From positions 124,001 through 188,000 of the forward strand of contig JBCCQN010000001.1 in the NCBI GenBank assembly GCA_039024315.1: a stretch of DNA of 64,000 bases, written 5' to 3'. The position numbers and the translations under genes are program-made. Shown here piece after piece: positions 40,863-50,237 of this stretch (positions are counted from its first letter, which is position 1; each line of letters begins with the position of its first letter). Source of the stretch: JBCAWW01 sp039024315. GTDB taxonomy: Bacteria; Bacteroidota; Bacteroidia; J057. Under the pieces are notes generated by a model that saw nothing but the letters and a program-made list of their open reading frames with translations, was not told the origin of the DNA and did no database searches.

Positions 40863-41978
40863 GTGAAGATTATCCATATTATACTTGGCAAAGCACGTCT
40901 TGATCGCATGAACGGGATCAACAAGGTCGTGCACAACCTTGCGCTTCATCAAGCAGCCATTGGGCATGATGTAAGCCTTTGGGGGATTACTCCCACGCCC
41001 AATCTAGAAGTACCACCACGCGCTTACAAACTACGTTTTTTTCAGGCCACCAAGTTCGTCTTTGGCCTAGATAAAGGACTGCAAAAAGCCATTAAGGAGC
41101 TAAAAGGGGAGGAGGTAACTTTTCATTTACACGGAGGATTTATTCCGGTATACTTTAGGGTGGCTTTTGAGCTGGTACGCAATAAACTGCCTTATGTAGT
41201 TTGTCCGCATGGCGCCTTGACGCCCGGAGCATGGCAGGTAAATTCGCTCAAGAAAAAATGGTATTTCCGCATTTTTGATGCTTTCATCTTGCGGAATGCG
41301 GCGGCAGTTCAGTTTCTCGGTGAGACGCAGTTCCACGCAGTGGATAAGCTCTTACCTCTCCAACGCAAGGTATTGATCCCCAATGGTCAAAATCTGGAAG
41401 AGTTAGACTTTGACTGGGCACCTATGGACCGTCCCCAAGCACCTATCATCAGCTTTTGCGGGCGATTGGACGCTCGTACCAAAGGACTAGACCTGCTCTT
41501 TGCGGCTTTGCAGGCACATGCTAAAGAAGGGGGGCGATGTCATTTGTGGATTATCGGCGATGGGGAAGACAGAGAATGGCTCAAAAATGAAGCTAATGAC
41601 CGAGAGATAGCCGACAGAATTGTCTTTTGGGGCAGTCAATACGGTAACGAAAAACTAAACCTTCTCGCGCATAGCGATGCCTTCGTCCACACCTCCCGTA
41701 ATGAGGGCATGCCGACTGGAGTCCTAGAGGCAGCAGGCTTAGGCTTACCGTGCATCCTCAGTCCAGAAACGAATCTAGCTGGCATATTTGCGGAGCACCA
41801 AGCAGGTTGGCGAGCCGATCCTAATACCGCGGAAGCTATTACCGACGCCCTCCATCAAGTGGAGCAAGCGTGGGAAACCCAACAAATTAAATCCTTAGGC
41901 CACAACGCCAAAGAGTTGGTTGCGACAGAGTTTAACTGGCACCGCATCGCGGAACGAGTACTCGAGGCCTATGAATAA
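40863..41978 (+). CDS. Glycosyltransferase, GT4-like (GT-B fold)
   Basis: 371 residues from GTG (VKIIHIILGKARLDRMNGI); in-frame GTG/TTG codons 15-21 bases upstream are alternatives but lie inside a hairpin. The C-terminal Rossmann half has the family pattern ISFCGRLDARTKGLDLLFAAL, LWIIGDGEDREWL and the donor-binding SRNEGMPTGVLEAAGLGLPCILS (E-x7-E). It transfers a sugar from a nucleotide donor during surface polysaccharide synthesis. It is the first gene of the operon; its stop overlaps the next start by 8 bases. Confidence 0.9.
   Translation: MKIIHIILGKARLDRMNGINKVVHNLALHQAAIGHDVSLWGITPTPNLEVPPRAYKLRFFQATKFVFGLDKGLQKAIKELKGEEVTFHLHGGFIPVYFRVAFELVRNKLPYVVCPHGALTPGAWQVNSLKKKWYFRIFDAFILRNAAAVQFLGETQFHAVDKLLPLQRKVLIPNGQNLEELDFDWAPMDRPQAPIISFCGRLDARTKGLDLLFAALQAHAKEGGRCHLWIIGDGEDREWLKNEANDREIADRIVFWGSQYGNEKLNLLAHSDAFVHTSRNEGMPTGVLEAAGLGLPCILSPETNLAGIFAEHQAGWRADPNTAEAITDALHQVEQAWETQQIKSLGHNAKELVATEFNWHRIAERVLEAYE
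41943..41957 (-). repeat. GCGTTC hairpin element in CDS (GAACGA variant)
   Basis: CGC-ATC-GCG then GAACGA with outer C-G pair; read as RIAERV at the C-terminus of the glycosyltransferase. Confidence 0.55.
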
Positions 41979-43251
41979 AGCTCATCATTTAGTAGAAAAA
42001 AGTGGGCAGGCCTTATTTGTTCTGTTCATCATTGTGATGATCCTCCGGATCAACACCTACTTTATGGTGTCTGAAAATCCCACCATCACCCGAATCTTCA
42101 AAACCGGCTTACGGACGGCTTTGACGGGGGCTAGCTTTTTGATGCTACGCAGTATTGTCCAAAACGGCGTACAAACACGCTTTAAGTGGGAAAACATATT
42201 GGCCTTCTTAATCTATCTACTTTATCTATTTCTGGGCTTTGCCTCACTGCTTTGGTCTTCCGATCCGGGATGGTCGGGGCTTCAAATAGCGATGGATTTG
42301 GAGTGTGTCTTCTTTGTACTCTACTATTGGAAGGCGCTGTTGGCCTTTAATGATCAAGCACATATTCGCAAAAAAATCCCTTTTGATTATATCCTTTGGG
42401 TCTCTATTTCGTGGGTCGCTGCTTCCTTTTTGGTAGGAGCGGTGGCGGTTCCAGATACTTTTTTTCGGGGGACGCACGGTGGAGAAGTACAACGCCTTGG
42501 CGGTTGGGTGATCAATCCCAACGAGCTAGGGATGCTATGTGTAGTGGGAGCGGGTGGTTTGTATGTCAATTTGATGCGAGTTGGGCTTTCTACCTGGAAG
42601 GTGATTGCGTGGATTATCATATTGGTGGCTTTAGTCTTGACACAAAGTAGATCCTCATTGATCAGCTTTTTTATGACTACCCTCTACTTTGTGATGATCT
42701 CTGGTCGGGCCAAATTGATTGTACCAACTATCGTGATTGGAGCGGTGGCGGCACCGGTGGTCTTCTTTACCATTTTTGTCAAGGATGGCGATGTCGGGGA
42801 GGTAATGAGCATGACGGGACGTCTCCCTTTTTGGGACGATCTACTTACCTATGGTTTTACAGACCGACCGCTATATGGTTTTGGCTTTATGCGGATACAC
42901 TATAATACCAATTTTCCCAGTATCCACGCTTTTCCCGGGGCCATGACCCACAATACTTTTATGCAACTCCTACTCAATTTGGGCATGATGGGAGCAGTGG
43001 TTTGTGGCAGTCAAATGCTATTTACCTTTCGAGGATTTATGCGAGAAAAAGACCCTTATCTCCGCCATATTTTCATGGGCATGATCTTCGGGATTTTGGT
43101 CAACTCCTTTACTGAGTTTGGGATTTTTGGCGATGCCAATTATGGGATCATGTTGTGGCTGTTTTTGGTGATGATGTTTGTCCTCAAAACCAACGATCGT
43201 CCCTTTTACAAACAAAAAGCAGGAATTTATGAACGTTATGTTGCAGTCTAG
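41971..43251 (+). CDS. O-antigen ligase/polymerase-type membrane protein
   Basis: 426 residues from MNKAHHLVEK, with about ten to eleven transmembrane helices. The Wzy_C/O-antigen ligase landmarks are QSRSSL (after LALVLT) and a large periplasmic loop containing GRLPFWDDLL...LYGFGFM...THNTFMQLLLNLG, with the usual His before NxFLQ. It either polymerises repeat units or joins the polymer to its acceptor at the periplasmic face; sequence alone cannot decide. Its coding region overlaps its neighbours at both ends. Confidence 0.85.
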   Translation: MNKAHHLVEKSGQALFVLFIIVMILRINTYFMVSENPTITRIFKTGLRTALTGASFLMLRSIVQNGVQTRFKWENILAFLIYLLYLFLGFASLLWSSDPGWSGLQIAMDLECVFFVLYYWKALLAFNDQAHIRKKIPFDYILWVSISWVAASFLVGAVAVPDTFFRGTHGGEVQRLGGWVINPNELGMLCVVGAGGLYVNLMRVGLSTWKVIAWIIILVALVLTQSRSSLISFFMTTLYFVMISGRAKLIVPTIVIGAVAAPVVFFTIFVKDGDVGEVMSMTGRLPFWDDLLTYGFTDRPLYGFGFMRIHYNTNFPSIHAFPGAMTHNTFMQLLLNLGMMGAVVCGSQMLFTFRGFMREKDPYLRHIFMGMIFGILVNSFTEFGIFGDANYGIMLWLFLVMMFVLKTNDRPFYKQKAGIYERYVAV

Positions 43252-44479
43252 AGAGACCCAAATAATAAAAGACATCTGGCAAGGTGTGCCTGGTAAAGTC
43301 TTGGCAAAACCGGGACCCGAGGCCATGCTCCAAGAGGTGAAATTGGATTGGGAAAAGCCTCATAAGGGCCAATCCTTTTCCTATATCTGCAATCCCAACG
43401 GAACTATCCGCTGGATATTCCCTTCGGAGCAGACCTACCCAGTGCATTTAGCATTGTATAACTCTGCCCATTGGAAGGCGAGGCTCTACAAGGTGGGTAC
43501 TCATATTGCCTACAAAACAGGATTTAAAGGCCCCTTGCTAAACGGTAAAGTGTGGCTGGCCGAGTTTGAAAAAAGTGCTTTATACGAAGCGATCAATAAG
43601 GTCAAACATAATGGCTACGCCATCTTTACGGGGACCGTAGGTGAAAATCGAAAAGGGATCGTCGCGATCAACCGAGGGAGTCAAACTACCCATTTCATCA
43701 AAGTCCCTTTGACCGAGCAATCAATTGAAAATGTTGCAAACGAAGCAGAAATTCTCGATCAGATCTACGGCTTTGACCTGCAATACCTTAAGGTACCTGA
43801 AGTACAGCAAATCCCAGGACAAACCAGCGTGCTATTGTCTAATGTACGTCCAAAGGACGGACGCGAAGAAAATAGGTTGGCAGTAGGACATATCAGGGCG
43901 CTGAGCGAATTATACGCTGCGACTAAGCGTTCAGCAAGGCTGGGAAACCTAAAATACTACCAAGAAATCACCCAAAATTTATCCAGAATTCGCCAGCTCG
44001 AATTTGTAGATCAAAGTCTCAATCCGCGACAAATCATGACCCTAGCCAATGCCTTAGAGAGGGAATATCGGCGCTTAGACCCTAATGAGATGATCAAAGT
44101 GGCTTGGGCTCATGGCGATTTTACTTCTTGGAATATGTACCAATCTGATCGGGCCTTGCATGTCTATGACTGGGAATTGGCGCGACCAGATATGCCGATA
44201 CTTTATGATGCCTTTCATTACCTCATCCAAACTGGGGTTTTGTTGCGACACCAATCCGCTCGTCAAATCGAAAAGGAACTCCTAAGAGCGCAAAGACTAC
44301 CGGGAACACAAGAACTGTTAGACCGCTATGAGCTCAAGTTTGAAGAGCAATATCGCCGCTACCTACTGTATGTGGTTAGCTATTACCTCCGGATTTACAT
44401 GGACGAACCCAAACTACATATGCAAGTACAATGGCTGCTTGATTGTTGGGAAACCGCCTTTAACCGATTGCAAAAATGA
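43229..44479 (+). CDS. APH-like phosphotransferase in the polysaccharide operon
   Basis: 416 residues from MNVMLQSRE, overlapping the previous gene by 23 bases (a start 9 bases later is possible). The C-terminal half has the aminoglycoside phosphotransferase/choline kinase signature: Brenner motif AHGDFTSWNM (about 290) and the metal-binding DWELA (about 312). The N-lobe Lys is probably FIKVPL after a glycine-poor loop. The substrate is likely a sugar, nucleoside or lipid-linked intermediate rather than an antibiotic, given the locus. It overlaps the next gene by ATGA. Confidence 0.72.
   Translation: MNVMLQSRETQIIKDIWQGVPGKVLAKPGPEAMLQEVKLDWEKPHKGQSFSYICNPNGTIRWIFPSEQTYPVHLALYNSAHWKARLYKVGTHIAYKTGFKGPLLNGKVWLAEFEKSALYEAINKVKHNGYAIFTGTVGENRKGIVAINRGSQTTHFIKVPLTEQSIENVANEAEILDQIYGFDLQYLKVPEVQQIPGQTSVLLSNVRPKDGREENRLAVGHIRALSELYAATKRSARLGNLKYYQEITQNLSRIRQLEFVDQSLNPRQIMTLANALEREYRRLDPNEMIKVAWAHGDFTSWNMYQSDRALHVYDWELARPDMPILYDAFHYLIQTGVLLRHQSARQIEKELLRAQRLPGTQELLDRYELKFEEQYRRYLLYVVSYYLRIYMDEPKLHMQVQWLLDCWETAFNRLQK
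43927..43941 (+). repeat. GCGTTC hairpin element in CDS
   Basis: GCGTTC then AGC-AAG-GCT with outer C-G pair; read as KRSARL. Confidence 0.6.
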
Positions 44480-45795
44480 AAGTAAAAACTCCTGCCTATA
44501 AACCCCGCTCTACGCATCGCCAAGCTTTCTTGCAATGGCTATTTCGCTCGGTAAAAACGATGCGCTATGGAGTGCTAAAATATTTTTATGCCTCTCTCAA
44601 TGAGATCCCCAGTAGTTCTGACATTGATTTGATCATCGACCCTAAAGAACTCAAGCAATGGCAAAAGTTACTGGAGTCAGGCCCCGGCATCGATAAGGTG
44701 AAGTTTTCTACTCGCTTTAATGGTTGTTATGTAGAGGTCTTTTTTTCTAATCAGGAATACTTAGAGTTGGATCTGCTTTATCAGCTGCGGTGGCGGGATT
44801 TGATTTTTCTCGACTGCGCCGAACTCTTGGATCGGGTCTCACCAAATGAGGAGGGAATAAAGGTGGTGAGCACAGCAGATTCGTTTAGCTATTTGATCGC
44901 CTTTTTTACGCTCAATAATTGTCCCGTACCAGCGAAGTATCAATCCTACTTTGGGACTTTAAACGCGAAAGAAAAGCTTACAGTGTTAGATAGGTTTGCC
45001 ACCCAATTTGAGCTAGAAAACATAGAAGAGGCGAGCCTCTTTATCAATGATTGGTATCGAGAAGCGATGGAGAGAAGCGTTCGGCGCAGGCGGGAAAACA
45101 AAGGTCTGAGTCGCTGGAAGCACTACCTCCAAGTTGCGATCGATAGCTTCAACCAAAGCCAACCCACGATTACCTTTAGCGGAGTGGATGGAGCTGGCAA
45201 ATCTACTATCATAGAAAAAACGAAGGAATTACTAACCGAAAAATACCGTCGAGAAGTGGTGGTATTACGGCAAAGACCCTCGATCTTACCTATCCTTAGT
45301 AGTATCAAATATGGCAAGGAAGGAGCCGAAAAACGAGCGGCCACTACGCTTCCTAGACAAGGGACCAACAAGAGTCGTGTAAGTTCTGTGATCCGTTTTG
45401 TCTATTATTTGATGGATTATCTGCTGGGGCAGGCCTATGTGTATTGGACTGTCAATCGAAGAGGAAAGCTATTGCTCTACGATCGTTACTACTTTGATTA
45501 TATCGTCGATAGCCGGCGAGCCAACATCAATTTAGGCCCCAAGATTACAGCGCCTTTTTATCGATTGATTCGCAAACATGAAATCAATATCCTGCTCTAT
45601 GCCGATCCAAAGGTGATTTTGGCCAGAAAACAAGAATTGACGGAGGCCGATATTAGCAGTCTCACCCAATCCTTTTTAAATCTATTTGAAACTCTACAGG
45701 CAAAATCTCCCCGACAGCTATATCTACCGATCCAAAACGTAGAAATAGCGCAAACTATGGGCAAAATCGAAAAAGCTTTTATTACCAAATTGTGA
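44476..45795 (+). CDS. Nucleotidyltransferase-fold plus thymidylate kinase-like fusion
   Basis: 439 residues. The N-terminal part (about 25-200) looks like a nucleotidyltransferase fold: SSSDIDLIID supplies the first acidic pair after a Ser-rich turn (the GSxxD position), and YLELDLLYQ the third carboxylate. The C-terminal part (about 230-439) is a P-loop kinase of the thymidylate kinase family, with Walker A FSGVDGAGKSTI (about 233-244), a DRYYFDY segment and a LID-like region. Together with the upstream APH-like kinase it could make an activated sugar or polyol precursor. It ends the first transcriptional block of the locus. Confidence 0.75.
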   Translation: MKVKTPAYKPRSTHRQAFLQWLFRSVKTMRYGVLKYFYASLNEIPSSSDIDLIIDPKELKQWQKLLESGPGIDKVKFSTRFNGCYVEVFFSNQEYLELDLLYQLRWRDLIFLDCAELLDRVSPNEEGIKVVSTADSFSYLIAFFTLNNCPVPAKYQSYFGTLNAKEKLTVLDRFATQFELENIEEASLFINDWYREAMERSVRRRRENKGLSRWKHYLQVAIDSFNQSQPTITFSGVDGAGKSTIIEKTKELLTEKYRREVVVLRQRPSILPILSSIKYGKEGAEKRAATTLPRQGTNKSRVSSVIRFVYYLMDYLLGQAYVYWTVNRRGKLLLYDRYYFDYIVDSRRANINLGPKITAPFYRLIRKHEINILLYADPKVILARKQELTEADISSLTQSFLNLFETLQAKSPRQLYLPIQNVEIAQTMGKIEKAFITKL

Positions 45796-45932
45796 ATTTG
45801 ATTATATGCATGTATGATTTATGGTAATAATAGTTCGAAATATCGTTTTAAATAAAATAAATTGTTGTTCAATAAATAAACAGTAATCACCACGCTTAGT
45901 ACTAATTCCTCTTTCACGTTAAGACACCTGTT
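45796..45932. other. AT-rich gap splitting the polysaccharide locus
   Basis: 137 bases, strongly A/T biased (for example TTTTAAATAAAATAAATTG), with no gene or clear promoter match. It probably contains the start of a second transcription unit. Confidence 0.4.
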
Positions 45933-46688
45933 ATGATACGAACTTTAGTTACTCAATTTGCCAAACGTAAAAATCCAGACTTCGCCTTAGACCCAGCGGT
46001 ATCCAGTAAGGTACTTTTGTCATTGGCCACTACCAAACTAAGTTGGCGTTTGCGGAGCTATAGATTGGCCATTTATGGCCTGATGCCACGCGCTCTTTAT
46101 TTGGGTAAAAACGTTCGTTTTTTCAATACGGCTAATATGAAATTTGGCCGCTTTGTACAGATACATGAAGGAGCTTATCTAAGTGCTCTAGGTAAAAAGC
46201 CATTGACCCTTGGGAATAATGTCAACATCGGCGCATACAGCCGTTTGGCCATTTCTCAGACGTTTAACGATATCGGTTCTCACATTACCATTGGTGACAA
46301 TGTCGGCTTAGGTGACTTTGCCCACCTAGGTGGTGCAGGTGGATTGGAAATTGGCAGTGATTGTATCATTGGGGCCTATTTTTCCTGCCATCCCGAAAAT
46401 CATCGTTTTGAAGATCCTGATAAGTTAATTCGTCATCAGGGCGTGAGTCGTAAGGGAATCAAGGTCGGGTCTAACTGTTGGATTGGTGCCAAAGTTACGG
46501 TGCTAGACGGAGTTACAATTGGCGATAATTGTGTGATTGCGGCAGGGGCAGTGGTCAACAAATCAGTTCCGGCCAATAGCGTCGTGGTCGGAGTACCCGC
46601 AAAAGTGATAAAGAAAATCGATGGGAACTTACCCATTAAAGATAAAACAATGCTCAAACAGTTGGGGATTGCCACCTCTATGAATTAG
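45933..46688 (+). CDS. Left-handed beta-helix (hexapeptide) acyltransferase
   Basis: 251 residues. From about residue 70 onward the chain shows hexapeptide repeats ((I/V/L)GxxxxI), including LGNNVNIGAYSRLAIS, ITIGDNVGLGDFAHLGG, and the C-terminal coil IKVGSNCWIGAKVTVLDGVTIGDNCVIAAGAVV, with the closing VVGVPAKVIK. The catalytic His is probably in SCHPENHRF. This is the WcaF/NodL/maltose acetyltransferase-like group that O-acetylates sugars. It lies directly before the double glycosyltransferase with no spacer. Confidence 0.9.
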   Translation: MIRTLVTQFAKRKNPDFALDPAVSSKVLLSLATTKLSWRLRSYRLAIYGLMPRALYLGKNVRFFNTANMKFGRFVQIHEGAYLSALGKKPLTLGNNVNIGAYSRLAISQTFNDIGSHITIGDNVGLGDFAHLGGAGGLEIGSDCIIGAYFSCHPENHRFEDPDKLIRHQGVSRKGIKVGSNCWIGAKVTVLDGVTIGDNCVIAAGAVVNKSVPANSVVVGVPAKVIKKIDGNLPIKDKTMLKQLGIATSMN

Positions 46689-48998
46689 ATGAAAACTGTT
46701 CTCATTACTGCCTACGCCATCCATCCACTCAAAGGATCAGAAGATGGTACGGCTTGGAACCTTGTCCTCCAGATCGCCCGTAAGCGAAGGGTGATATTGA
46801 TTACCAGAGAGAATAACGTTGCGCCTATAAAGGCTTATCTGTCGGAAAACGAAATTCCGCAGACCAACAATTTGCATATTATCGGTTACGACCTGCCCTA
46901 CTACCTCCGTTTTTGGAAACGAGGTAGTTTTGGCGCATTACCCTATTTTTATTTGTGGCAGCGTACGCTACCGACCTTTATCAAAAAACAGCGTTTTTCT
47001 TTTGACTTAGTCCACAATCTCAATTTTCATAATGATTGGACTCCTAGTTTTTTGCACCGTTTGGGTAAGCCCATGGTGTGGGGGCCGATCGGACACCATC
47101 CCCAAGTACCTAAAGGATATATCCTGCCTATCTGGGGAACTAAGGCTTACCTCAAAGATCGCTTTTTGTGGTTGGTCAAATTATTTTTTTGGCGTTTTAG
47201 TCGGGCCCTTCACCTCTGCGAGGAACGCTCCGCTACGATCCTGCCGATTAATAGTAGTGTAGGGGAGCAGCTTCATTTAGATCCCGATAAGACCCAAATT
47301 TTTCCAGCTGTAGGAGCCTACCGCAATCAATTACCCCGAACCAATGATCCTGAACGTTTTGAAGTTTTGTCAGTAGGGCGTTTTGTGCCACTAAAGGGAT
47401 TTGATTTGACCCTGAGGTCTTTTGCTGGTTTCTGGCATTCGCTTTCAGCGGAACGCCAATCTCAAACTCGTCTGAGTCTCGTAGGGAAGGGGCCATTAGA
47501 AGGCCAACTCAAACAACTCAGTCGTGACTTAGAGATAGAGTCAGCCGTCGAATTTATCAACTGGATGCCGCAGGCGGATTTAATGAAACGCTATCAGAGT
47601 AGCGATGTGTTGCTTTTTCCTTCGCATGAAGGCGCGGGTATGGTGGTACCGGAGGCGATGGCCTATGGTTTGCCGATCATTTGCCTAGACAATTGTGGGC
47701 CTGGGGAATTTGTCGATGATAGTTGTGGACTAAGGGCAAGCTATGGCCAGTACCAAGATACTGTCCAAGAGTTAAGCCAACATCTTGTCAGTCTTAACCA
47801 AAGCCAATCGTTGCGTAGCCGCCTCTCTGCGGGAGCCCGCTGGCGAGTGGCCCGTTATTTTGACTGGGATGCCAAGGGGGAAAAACTCGATCAGATCTAT
47901 CAAAAATTAGAAGCAAAGCCTCAACATACTGATACCATTGTTGCGGCTCACTTACTCAACAATTTCACGGGTAGCCCGCAGGTCCTGGCCCATGCACTCA
48001 AAGCCTTAGAAGATTCCGGGCGCGAAGTTCATCTCTACACCAGTGATGGACCTGGATTTTTGGATGAAGTAAAGGTCAAAGAATACTTTCATCATCCCTA
48101 TGGTTGGTCAGCTAATAAATATATCCGACTAGTCCGTTTTTTTACGGCACAGATTCTCCTGTTTTTTCGCCTATTGAAATACTGGCGCAAACCCATTACC
48201 ATCTACGCCAATACGATTTTGCCGCTCGGCGCAGCCGCAGCCGGAAAATTGATGGGCAAAAGAGTGGTTTACCATGTGCATGAAACCGCTTTTCAGCCGG
48301 CGATCTTTAGCAAATTTTTGGTGGGAGTTATGAAGGCGACTGCTGATAAAATCATCTTTGTCTCGGAGTTTCTCAGAGAATTTCATCAAATCGATGATCA
48401 TGACGAGCAAGTGATCTATAATGCGCTTTCTCAGGAGTTTGTCGCCCAAGCGAACGCTCAGCCAACAAGACCCTCCAAAAGTGAATTTGAAGTCATGATG
48501 GCTTGCTCCCTCAAAAAGGAAAAAGGCATCTTTGAATACTTGGCTTTGGCGGAGCAAATGCCAGCCTTAAAGTTTAAGCTAATCATTAGCCAAACTGAAG
48601 ACGAGATCAAACGCTTCCTTGGTGAGCAAGTTGTTCCTCCCAATGTAAATCTACTTGGCTTACAATCGGATATGCATCCCCATTATGCCAGTGCAGATCT
48701 TTTGCTCAACCTCTCTCATCCTGATGGTTGGATAGAAACATTTGGCATGACGATCATCGAAGGTATGACTTATGGATTACCGGCCATCGTACCGCCAGTA
48801 GGCGCACCAGTTGAGTTAGTGGAATCCGGCATAGAAGGCTATCAGATGGACCCTAGGCAGCTCTCCGAAATAGCGGATCGAATCTGGTTGTTGTATAGTG
48901 ATGAAGCAAAAAGAGAAAAGATGGGCGAAGCTGCTAAATTGAAAGCAGCCCAATTTCAGATGGAAGTTTTTGCCCAAGAAATCGTGGCAAGTATCTAA
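46689..48998 (+). CDS. Double glycosyltransferase (two GT-B domains in one chain)
   Basis: 769 residues, about twice the usual length. The first GT4-like unit (about 1-410) has VLSVGRFVPLKGFDLTLRSF, LVGKGPLEGQL and FPSHEGAGMVVPEAMAYGLPII. The second (about 414-769) begins IVAAHLLNNFTGSPQVLAHAL and has MMACSLKKEKGIFEYLAL and LLNLSHPDGWIETFGMTIIEGMTYGLPAIVP. Each carries its own E-x7-E donor site, so it may add two successive sugars. There is no internal stop or restart, so the fusion looks real. It starts one base after the acyltransferase stop and ends before a strong hairpin. Confidence 0.88.
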   Translation: MKTVLITAYAIHPLKGSEDGTAWNLVLQIARKRRVILITRENNVAPIKAYLSENEIPQTNNLHIIGYDLPYYLRFWKRGSFGALPYFYLWQRTLPTFIKKQRFSFDLVHNLNFHNDWTPSFLHRLGKPMVWGPIGHHPQVPKGYILPIWGTKAYLKDRFLWLVKLFFWRFSRALHLCEERSATILPINSSVGEQLHLDPDKTQIFPAVGAYRNQLPRTNDPERFEVLSVGRFVPLKGFDLTLRSFAGFWHSLSAERQSQTRLSLVGKGPLEGQLKQLSRDLEIESAVEFINWMPQADLMKRYQSSDVLLFPSHEGAGMVVPEAMAYGLPIICLDNCGPGEFVDDSCGLRASYGQYQDTVQELSQHLVSLNQSQSLRSRLSAGARWRVARYFDWDAKGEKLDQIYQKLEAKPQHTDTIVAAHLLNNFTGSPQVLAHALKALEDSGREVHLYTSDGPGFLDEVKVKEYFHHPYGWSANKYIRLVRFFTAQILLFFRLLKYWRKPITIYANTILPLGAAAAGKLMGKRVVYHVHETAFQPAIFSKFLVGVMKATADKIIFVSEFLREFHQIDDHDEQVIYNALSQEFVAQANAQPTRPSKSEFEVMMACSLKKEKGIFEYLALAEQMPALKFKLIISQTEDEIKRFLGEQVVPPNVNLLGLQSDMHPHYASADLLLNLSHPDGWIETFGMTIIEGMTYGLPAIVPPVGAPVELVESGIEGYQMDPRQLSEIADRIWLLYSDEAKREKMGEAAKLKAAQFQMEVFAQEIVASI
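47214..47228 (-). repeat. GCGTTC hairpin element in CDS
   Basis: CTC-TGC-GAG then GAACGC with outer C-G pair; read as LCEERS. Confidence 0.6.
47440..47456 (-). repeat. GCGTTC hairpin element in CDS (5-base loop)
   Basis: CGC-TTTCA-GCG then GAACGC; read as SAERQ. Confidence 0.45.
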
Positions 48999-49004
48999 AA
49001 AACG

Positions 49005-49031
49005 AGGGCGACGCTAGTCAGGCGTCGCCCT
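49005..49031 (+). terminator. Hairpin after the polysaccharide locus
   Basis: Perfect 10-bp stem AGGGCGACGC / GCGTCGCCCT with a 7-base loop, 6 bases beyond the stop. It is GC-rich with only a weak T-tract. Confidence 0.7.
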
Positions 49032-49119
49032 ACAAGTCAATCTATAAGCCTTCTGTTACTACATCATCAGGCTTACCGTTAAAGGACGACAATCCTAAGG
49101 TCTAAGTTGCATAGGAAAA

Positions 49120-49147
49120 CAAAAAAAGAGCGACCAATTGGCCGCTC
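49120..49147 (-). terminator. Rho-independent terminator of the VWA lipoprotein gene
   Basis: GAGCGACC-AATT-GGCCGCTC (one mismatch), followed on the minus strand by T7. It lies 50 bases beyond the stop. Confidence 0.85.
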
Positions 49148-49196
49148 CGGGAAAAACTCGTTTATCTGCAAGCAGATATATACTGGTTAACAACTA

Positions 49197-50237
49197 TTAA
49201 AGGGTGCAACCTCCGGTAAATCCGGTGGCGTTGAAGGTGGTAGTCTCTTCGCCAGCCTGCTGACCTTTGAAGGCACGGATGCTAAGCTCATTGGTGCCAC
49301 TACCATCACGTTTTGGACTACAATATTCGAAGAGATAGTAGCTATTTGCTTCAGCAGAAACTAGACCAGCAATCTCTTGAAATTTCTCAACTAGTTTGGT
49401 GTTATCGTCTGCGTAGGCGAAACCATTGATACCTATATCGCGCAGTACATCTTCGTCAATCTCAGAACCTAGACCGATACTAAAGTAGCTCATATCAGCA
49501 TTGGTAGCGTCGATAGAGTTGAGCGCTGCTTCTTTGGCATAACGTCCTGCTTGGTCAGTACCGTCTGTGAAGACAACCACTGAAGAAGCGGCGAGAATAC
49601 CTTTTTGCTTATTGGTAGAAAGCTCATCAGTAGCGATCTGCGTACCTTTGATAACGGCACCGTAAAGGTCGGTAGAGTTATCACTGGAGATATTGGTGGT
49701 TACGCCATCGATACCCGCTTTGAGTACGGTCACATCAGTAGTAAATGGTACCAAAGGATGAAGCACATCCTCCCCATCAAACCACCAAATACCCATATAG
49801 TAAGATTCGCTCGAACCCGGAGGCATGATCGCATCGACAAAGCTTTTTGAAGCCTCTTTGAGCTCGGCAAGACTAGAATTAGTTACCGAACCAGAAAGGT
49901 CAAGCAATAGGATAGTACTGTATGCAAAGATTTGATCATTGTCAGAAATGCGGCGCTCTGCCTCAAACTCTGAAATCTCTTTGCGGGCCTCGTCATTACG
50001 GCCTTTTTCGTAGATGATAAAGTTATTTTCAACTAAGCCTGGTACTGGATCGCCCTTTTCAGTTTCTACTTTAAAGAAGACTGAGACTTTGGCAGGCTGA
50101 GTGACAAATTCGTTTTGAATCGTAATAATGTAATCGGAAGGAACTTGTGGTTTAGGCACCTCCTTACGACAACTCATAAGGATAATAGGAAGCATTAACA
50201 AGAGCCCAAGCTTAAAAGTAGATGAATACTTACTCAT
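49197..50237 (-). CDS. VWA-domain lipoprotein
   Basis: 346 residues. The lipobox is LMSC (Cys about 23). Residues about 100-290 are a von Willebrand factor A domain with an intact MIDAS: DLSGSVTNSS (about 112), a Thr in the FTTDVT loop and an acidic residue in VVFTDGTDQAG. An N-terminal beta domain (35-95) and a C-terminal beta strand region with a late Cys (FEYC...GGCTL) frame it. It binds protein ligands through Mg2+ in the periplasm or at the outer membrane. No partner gene is adjacent. Confidence 0.83.
   Translation of the reverse strand: MSKYSSTFKLGLLLMLPIILMSCRKEVPKPQVPSDYIITIQNEFVTQPAKVSVFFKVETEKGDPVPGLVENNFIIYEKGRNDEARKEISEFEAERRISDNDQIFAYSTILLLDLSGSVTNSSLAELKEASKSFVDAIMPPGSSESYYMGIWWFDGEDVLHPLVPFTTDVTVLKAGIDGVTTNISSDNSTDLYGAVIKGTQIATDELSTNKQKGILAASSVVVFTDGTDQAGRYAKEAALNSIDATNADMSYFSIGLGSEIDEDVLRDIGINGFAYADDNTKLVEKFQEIAGLVSAEANSYYLFEYCSPKRDGSGTNELSIRAFKGQQAGEETTTFNATGFTGGCTL

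Noticed and set aside
48171..48557. 128-codon minus-strand ORF inside the double glycosyltransferase gene
   Set aside because: Antisense frame of a well-supported gene.
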